A stretch of 64,000 nt of DNA, from the NCBI GenBank assembly GCA_910587095.1, contig CAJUMJ010000046.1, positions 25,150-89,149 on the forward strand. The letters are read 5' to 3'. The notes under the pieces are model-generated. The model did not search any database. It had not been told where the DNA came from and saw only the letters and a list, made by a program, of their open reading frames with translations. Position 1 is the stretch's first letter. Every line of letters starts with the position of its first letter. This document shows, one piece after another, positions 59,797 through 64,000 of the stretch. A program made the position numbers and the translations under genes. This stretch comes from an uncultured Lachnospiraceae bacterium (GTDB taxonomy: Bacteria; Bacillota; Clostridia; Lachnospirales; Lachnospiraceae).

Positions 59797-62169
59797 ATGA
59801 GGATAAAAAGGACGGACAGGGATTTCACAGTCAGGCGCAAAGCAGACAGGAAGATCCATTACGCAGGGCAGGGGAAGAAATATACGGAGAATACTGTAAG
59901 TTTTTCTCCGAAAGAGAAGCTGGATGCGCTGAAGCAGAAGAATTTTCCGGGAGCGGGCATAGGAATAATGGGGCAGACGCAGGTACAGAAGCATACTGGA
60001 GTTAATGGAAATACAGATTTTGAGACAAGTGATACAGTAAAATCCTATCAGCAGGAGTATGGGAGCAGTACAGGCGGAAGAATTAGAAACAGAGGCGGAG
60101 ATTTGGCTGTATATGGAAATCTACATGTGAGGAAACCGTTTCAGAAATACAGGAAAGAATCTGCTCCATATGATAAGAAATCAGACGGGAACAGTCAGGC
60201 ACAACAGAGTCAGCATTCAGAAGGGAATCAGCAGATACAGCAGGAGATACAGAAACCTTCCGCTTACCATGAAACTGCCATAAAGACAAAAGAGCCGGTG
60301 CTTCACAGGAAAACAGACATCCCATCCGGCATTAAGGGGACAGATAATTTTAGCTTGAAGGAACGCAGAAGGAGAAAAGCAAAAATACAGGAGCAGAAAT
60401 CAGCAGGAAGTTCCAAGATATATAAGAAAAACCGTACTGGAGAATCCCAGCAGGGGAAAGCGGTAGAAAATTATTCTGTAGACAGTACAGCCGGAGTAGC
60501 TTCTGCCAGTGGGAGCATCCAGTCTTTTTCTGATAAAAGGGATGAGCAGATTTCCAGATATAAGAGAAAGAAATTTTTTGATGCAGGAAAGAAGAAATAC
60601 AGCCAGAGGAAAAGTAGAAAGGAGAATACAGGCAGAAGAGCAGATAAAAGCAGAGAGACAGAGACAAATGCGGTAAAAATGCAGAAAGCAAAGGAATACC
60701 AGACAGAAATACAATTGCTTCCAATGCAGGGTGCAGGAGAATCGGCTTCCTTGCAGAAGCAGAATGCTCTTTCTGCAAATGATACCAATGCCAGCCATAT
60801 CAGAAAAAGAGACGCCGGTGATTCCATCCGCCAGCGTGATGGGGATATCACTGGCAGGAAGGATAAAGCAGGCAGGAAAGATAAGAATAGTAAAAAGACT
60901 AAGGGAAAAGAGAAAGATACTAAAAAGGATAACAGCCATAACAGAGGTAAAAGCAGAAAGGACAGGGCAGCCGCATTCCGGCTGCTTTCCTATGCTTCAG
61001 ATAAATTTTCACAGGGAGAACAGAAGGACAGCCTGTTAAAAGTGGCAAAGGATTTACTGCTTGGGAAAATAAAAGCAGTCGCAGTAAATGTGTTTCTTTC
61101 TATGGGCGCGGCACTTTTACCCGTCCTTATCCCTGTTTTTGTCATGGTGCTTATCATTACCCTGCTATTCAATTCCCCGTTTTCCATCCTGCTCCCGAAA
61201 CTGTCAGAAGAGCCGGGAGCGGTGGAAATCCTTACAGAATATACAGAAGATTTTAGGGAGACAGTACAGGAAGAGCTTGCTGATCCCGGCAGAGGGGATG
61301 AAACGGAGTTGATCTATGAAGATTATGAGGGCGATGGGGAACCGGACAACATGGCGGATATCCTCATGGTCTATATGGTAAAGCATGGTTTTGGCGATAC
61401 TGCAACGGTAATGACGCAGAAGAATAAAAGGGCATTGAAAGATACTTTTGACGAAATGACTTTGCTGGATATTTCCTATCGCACAGAAGTAGTAGAGCAG
61501 TCCTATGAGGAAGAAGATTTCTACGGGAATGTCACCATAAAGACGGAGGAAGTGGAGATAAAGATTAAGGAAGTCCGCATCACGCTTCTTACCAGTGAGG
61601 ATATCATCAGGACAGGAATATTTACGGAAGAAGAAACAGAAATTTTACGCTATCTGATGTCACCGGAGATACTGGAAACCATAGAAGGTCTGACAGGCGG
61701 CTATGGAAGCCCCGGAGCAGGGAGCCTTACACCGGAGGAAGCGGAACGCCTGAATCTTGGCGGCGATACCGGCTCGCAGGCAGTAAAGAATGCCCTTGAA
61801 AGGCTTGGGAAGCCCTATAGCCAGGCAAAGCGTGACAGCGGTGATTATTACGATTGCAGTTCCCTCACCTATTATTCTTATAAAGAGGCAGGTATTACCC
61901 TTTCTTATCATGGTTCTAACACTGCTGCGTCACAGGGGCAGCTTTTATCCGACAGGGGATGTGAAGTTGCCTATGAGGATATCCAGCCGGGAGATTTGAT
62001 CTTCTACAGCTTTACCAGAAATGGAAGATACCAGAATATTTCCCATGTGGCAGTATACGCCGGGAATGGTTATCTTGTGGATGCATCTTCATCAAAGGGC
62101 TGTGTGGTGTTCCGTCCGGTCTATTCTACAGGAAAGATTGTCATGTGTGGGAGACCGTCATGGCTGTAG
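59797..62169 (+). CDS. Conjugation-associated NlpC/P60 (C40) wall hydrolase with cytoplasmic N-terminal region
   Basis: A 790-residue protein. Residues 1-415 are hydrophilic, Lys/Gln/Ser-rich and predicted disordered. A transmembrane segment follows at about 425-455 (LLPVLIPVFVMVLIITLLF), then an acidic linker. The C-terminal NlpC/P60 peptidase from about 655 has the catalytic Cys in YYDCSSL near 686 and His in ISHVAVY near 749. The enzyme opens peptidoglycan for the channel. The start has AGGGGTAG upstream. Confidence 0.85.
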   Translation: MRIKRTDRDFTVRRKADRKIHYAGQGKKYTENTVSFSPKEKLDALKQKNFPGAGIGIMGQTQVQKHTGVNGNTDFETSDTVKSYQQEYGSSTGGRIRNRGGDLAVYGNLHVRKPFQKYRKESAPYDKKSDGNSQAQQSQHSEGNQQIQQEIQKPSAYHETAIKTKEPVLHRKTDIPSGIKGTDNFSLKERRRRKAKIQEQKSAGSSKIYKKNRTGESQQGKAVENYSVDSTAGVASASGSIQSFSDKRDEQISRYKRKKFFDAGKKKYSQRKSRKENTGRRADKSRETETNAVKMQKAKEYQTEIQLLPMQGAGESASLQKQNALSANDTNASHIRKRDAGDSIRQRDGDITGRKDKAGRKDKNSKKTKGKEKDTKKDNSHNRGKSRKDRAAAFRLLSYASDKFSQGEQKDSLLKVAKDLLLGKIKAVAVNVFLSMGAALLPVLIPVFVMVLIITLLFNSPFSILLPKLSEEPGAVEILTEYTEDFRETVQEELADPGRGDETELIYEDYEGDGEPDNMADILMVYMVKHGFGDTATVMTQKNKRALKDTFDEMTLLDISYRTEVVEQSYEEEDFYGNVTIKTEEVEIKIKEVRITLLTSEDIIRTGIFTEEETEILRYLMSPEILETIEGLTGGYGSPGAGSLTPEEAERLNLGGDTGSQAVKNALERLGKPYSQAKRDSGDYYDCSSLTYYSYKEAGITLSYHGSNTAASQGQLLSDRGCEVAYEDIQPGDLIFYSFTRNGRYQNISHVAVYAGNGYLVDASSSKGCVVFRPVYSTGKIVMCGRPSWL

Positions 62170-62209
62170 GAAAATATAAGGCAATACAGAACAGGAAAGG
62201 GGGTGAAGG

Positions 62210-63151
62210 ATGAAAGGCATTATCTGTACGAAAGAAATCTACCGGGAGATTGTACCAAAGATCATACAGGATGAAGCATCGTGGAGCAGGTTTTTAAACT
62301 TTTCAGCCATCCATTATAAGATGGGATTTGAGAATGCCAGCCTGCTCTATGCCCAGAGACCGGATGCGACAATGGTAGAAACTTATGCCGGGTGGAGAGA
62401 AAAAGGAAGGTATGTACGCAGGGGCAGTAAAGGGATCGCAGTCATAGAATCGGGATATTGCAGACCCTATGTAGACCATGTATTTGATATTTCCAACACC
62501 AACGGAAGGGGCAGACCGGAGATATGGAGACTGGATAAAGAAAACGAAAGGGAAGTCCTTAATTTGCTCCATGCAAAATCTCCCAATATACAGGGCTATG
62601 TAAGGGAAGCAGTGGAGAGTGAAATCTACAGCGAAAAACAGAAGTATATCAAAAATATCAGCGATTTGTGCCGATACCATGATTCCCAAAATCCGGAACA
62701 TATCTACGATATCACAAAAGCAGTGATCCAGAGCGCACAGTATATGACAGCGGTACGCATCCGGGCAGAGCCGCCGCCTGTTTCTTCCCTGCTTCCTGTG
62801 CTTGCCACTGCCCCAAGGCTTATGGTATATGGTCTGTGCAGTACCGCACTCTCTGTAGCTGGACAGGTGCTTATGGGAATAGAAAATGTATTTGAGATGA
62901 AGAAGGAAAAAGAGCGTCCAGTAATGGAATATGGGAAGGAGCAGGGAATTGGAACAACAGACAGAAAACACGACAAAGGAATCGCCGGACAAAGCATACC
63001 AGCCATCCGGCATCAGCCTCACCAGAACACAGATACTTTTAAGCGGCAGGGCAATGGAAGCCATAAAAGAACTGAAAAGGCAGGATATGAACAGCTATCG
63101 CTATCTTTTGATGGAGGATATGCTTTTTGCGACTGCGGAAGGGCTTTGTAG
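62210..63151 (+). CDS. ArdC-like ssDNA-binding-domain protein
   Basis: A frame of 313 residues. The first 110 residues resemble the N-terminal domain of ArdC antirestriction proteins (NFSAIHYKMGFENASLLYAQ and RPDATMVETYAGW, then REKGRYVRRGSKGIAVIESG). These bind single-stranded DNA and are thought to protect incoming DNA. The helical second part reaches about residue 245. The last 70 residues look like an out-of-frame reading of the next gene, so the native stop may be lost or the genes may truly overlap. A strong AAAGGGGGTG precedes the ATG. Confidence 0.7.
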   Translation: MKGIICTKEIYREIVPKIIQDEASWSRFLNFSAIHYKMGFENASLLYAQRPDATMVETYAGWREKGRYVRRGSKGIAVIESGYCRPYVDHVFDISNTNGRGRPEIWRLDKENEREVLNLLHAKSPNIQGYVREAVESEIYSEKQKYIKNISDLCRYHDSQNPEHIYDITKAVIQSAQYMTAVRIRAEPPPVSSLLPVLATAPRLMVYGLCSTALSVAGQVLMGIENVFEMKKEKERPVMEYGKEQGIGTTDRKHDKGIAGQSIPAIRHQPHQNTDTFKRQGNGSHKRTEKAGYEQLSLSFDGGYAFCDCGRAL

Positions 63152-63257
63152 AGAGTTGGGAGATATGGCAGATGTTGTGGCAGGATATCTTAAGGAATTT
63201 TACAAAAGAGAGATGAACTCTGAAAATGCCATAAACCATATGGGTGCGGAAACGTAA
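62931..63257 (+). CDS. Small mobile-element protein overlapping the ArdC-like gene
   Basis: A 108-residue protein whose last 70 residues are clearly protein-like (AMEAIKELKRQDMNSYRYLL, then MEDMLFATAEGLCRELGDMA and DVVAGYLKEFYKREM), predicted helical. It overlaps the ArdC-like frame by 221 bases in another frame. Its start is uncertain and could be internal to the overlap. I know of no function; it resembles small helical proteins encoded beside ArdC-like genes in such elements. Confidence 0.6.
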   Translation: MGRSRELEQQTENTTKESPDKAYQPSGISLTRTQILLSGRAMEAIKELKRQDMNSYRYLLMEDMLFATAEGLCRELGDMADVVAGYLKEFYKREMNSENAINHMGAET

Positions 63258-63408
63258 ACGGACAGCACCATCCGGCGGAGCCGGAAAAATGTTTCAGAGA
63301 AAATCTTTGGTAGTTAGAAAACCTGAAAAACATATGAAAAATACCTTCAGGCGGAAAGTGCTGAAAAATAGGGGCGCTATAAATGCAGTGGCGCAGAAAG
63401 AGGCAGAA

Positions 63409-63750
63409 ATGAAGGAAAATAGTGTAGCAAACAATACAGTAAATACAAATCATCTGAACATCAAAGTAACCGTAACACCGATGAAGGAAAGTGAGGGCTG
63501 CCTTAAAGCAAATGCCTCAATCATCCTGAATGATGTATTTAAAGTAACCGGAATCCGTATCGGTATTTCACAGAAAGGCAACATATTTGTTTCCATGCCA
63601 GACTACAAGACCGGGCGGCTGGATGATAACGGAAAGGATATCTATCAGGATATTGCGTACCCTGTAACAAGGCAGTTCCGGCAGGAATTGTATGATCAGA
63701 TTGTGAAAGAGTTCAATGCTGTTATGGGTGAGGGAGGACAGGAAGTATGA
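63409..63750 (+). CDS. SpoVG-family protein
   Basis: A 113-residue protein with the SpoVG fold. NIKVTVTPMKESEGCLKANA, then SIILNDVFKVTGIRIG, NIFVSMPDYKTG and YQDIAYPVTRQFRQELYDQI match the SpoVG strands and helix (ASITLDD-x-FVV, LFVAMP, DIAHPIN). SpoVG binds nucleic acid and acts in sporulation and virulence regulation. The copy on a mobile element may influence host or element genes. The frame is open back to GTG 63244, but the ATG at 63409 with AAGAGG upstream matches the domain start. Confidence 0.75.
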   Translation: MKENSVANNTVNTNHLNIKVTVTPMKESEGCLKANASIILNDVFKVTGIRIGISQKGNIFVSMPDYKTGRLDDNGKDIYQDIAYPVTRQFRQELYDQIVKEFNAVMGEGGQEV

Positions 63751-63785
63751 ACATTAGGGAATACTACGCAAGAGCTAAAAAATAG
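63747..63785 (+). other. Very short coupled reading frame, possibly interrupted by an IS
   Basis: ATGA overlap with the SpoVG-like stop starts a 12-residue frame (MNIREYYARAKK) with AGGGAGG upstream. The good RBS and coupling suggest the start of a real gene. Its early stop lies next to the IS-derived DNA that follows, so it may be a truncated 5' end. Confidence 0.35.
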
Positions 63786-63807
63786 CCATACAGGGTGGAG
63801 CCCAAAG

Positions 63808-63860
63808 GCGAACCGATGGTTCGCAAAGAAAAATCAGTGGAGCGGAACTACGTTCCGCTC
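63808..63860. repeat. Two perfect hairpins at the IS edge
   Basis: GCGAACC/GGTTCGC (63808-63824) and GAGCGGAAC/GTTCCGCTC (63840-63860). They lie between the interrupted small frame and the transposase 3' end and may belong to the IS terminal region. Confidence 0.5.
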
Positions 63861-63870
63861 TCAGACTGTC

Positions 63871-63913
63871 AAAGAACCCCTGTTATGCAGCAGCACAGCA
63901 GAGGTTCTTTTTT
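63871..63913 (+). terminator. Terminator overlapping the transposase 3' end
   Basis: Stem AAAGAACCCCTG / CAGAGGTTCTTT followed by TTT. The stop codon of the - strand transposase is in its loop. Read from the left it would stop element transcription from entering the IS. Confidence 0.7.
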
Positions 63914-64000
63914 AAAGCAGCAATACTCATCGCGACAAAAAACTGTCGGTGAGCTGCCTTCCATTTCCACATCGCCAGTTTCTTCAGGTTCATGGCAGCA
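63883..64000 (-). CDS. IS transposase, C-terminal end (partial)
   Basis: On the - strand, the frame open to the window edge reads AAMNLKKLAMWKWKAAHRQF and ends ALKKNLCCAAA followed by TAA. The MNLKKLAMWKW stretch is typical of the C-terminus of DDE transposases of the IS1182/IS1380-like kind. Only 38 residues are visible, so the family call is tentative. Confidence 0.6.
   Translation of the reverse strand, partial: AAMNLKKLAMWKWKAAHRQFFVAMSIAALKKNLCCAAA

Larger units (their letters stand above)
40953..64000 (+). mobile_element. Integrative conjugative element or integrated conjugative plasmid (right end outside window)
   Basis: A continuous run of conjugation and plasmid-maintenance genes: ParM-like actin and partner, DnaD-like initiator, a repeat-rich control region, mobC, relaxase, PcfB-like protein, VirD4/TraG, VirB2-, VirB6-, PrgI- and VirB4-like proteins, an NlpC/P60 hydrolase, and ArdC- and SpoVG-like proteins. 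All run on the + strand. No integrase or resolvase is visible, so it is expected to the right of 64000 if the element is an ICE. The left edge is placed at the break in the XRE gene and is uncertain by up to about 300 bases. The region 41033-41190 between that gene and the parM leader holds nothing I recognise. Confidence 0.85.

Noticed and set aside
62303..63064. Antisense open frame of 253 codons
   Set aside because: It is a shadow of the ArdC-like gene; no RBS and no recognisable motif.

Overview
The window looks like a chromosomal segment of a Bacillota species of the Clostridia, most likely Lachnospiraceae. It carries the conserved replication-origin block dnaA-dnaN-yaaA-recF-gyrB-gyrA. 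Several accessory genes are of types common in that family: a FlxA-like protein, a TSCPD-domain protein, MBOAT/SGNH pairs, LytTR two-component systems and a large plasmid-like conjugative element. The species assignment is inference from gene content and order; no rRNA gene is present.

Layout. 1-8012: origin block, with the 3' end of dnaA, a DnaA-box intergenic region, then dnaN, yaaA, recF, gyrB and gyrA, all on the + strand. 8083-16074: mixed housekeeping and unknown genes (phosphoesterase, membrane-anchored XRE regulator, flavin reductase-rubredoxin fusion, MATE exporter, AAA ATPase, epimerase-like SDR, FlxA-like protein). 16173-21605 (- strand): a histidine kinase/LytTR regulator pair next to two FtsX-type permeases, with no ATPase subunit. 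21812-26247: small hypothetical gene, MgtC-like protein, exonuclease III, then an SGNH/MBOAT O-acylation pair on the - strand. 26478-34700: a lipoprotein and a probable surface-glycan cluster (FkbM methyltransferase, class II aldolase, tandem nucleotidyltransferase, HAD phosphatase, GT2, GDPD-like protein, polytopic glycosyltransferase), interrupted by a MITE-like repeat. 34707-40743: membrane protein, TSCPD protein, murG, a decayed AraC gene, pgi, and a PerR-like regulator with a perfect PerR-type palindrome, followed by a soluble CZB-domain chemoreceptor.

From about 40953 to beyond 64000 lies an integrated conjugative element, or integrated conjugative plasmid. Its left side abuts a truncated XRE gene. 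It has plasmid-type maintenance genes (ParM-like actin, small partner, DnaD/replication-initiator-like protein) and a 530-bp gene-free control region. It then has mobC, a relaxase and a full Gram-positive type IV secretion set (PcfB/DUF3801, VirD4/TraG, VirB2-like, VirB6-like, PrgI, VirB4, NlpC/P60 wall hydrolase). It also carries a VbhA-Fic toxin-antitoxin pair, ArdC-like and SpoVG-like genes, and an AT-rich DUF2971 cargo gene lying between mobC and the relaxase. No integrase is in the window. The right edge of the window is the 3' end of an IS transposase.

The most notable signal is the control region at 45415-45944. It combines a long near-perfect palindrome, ten TGGCGTCA-type repeats locked to 21-bp or 31/32-bp spacing (two or three helical turns), and three consecutive hairpins with a possible nic-like sequence immediately before mobC. 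I read it as a compact replication and transfer origin (oriV plus oriT, or a centromere plus oriT).
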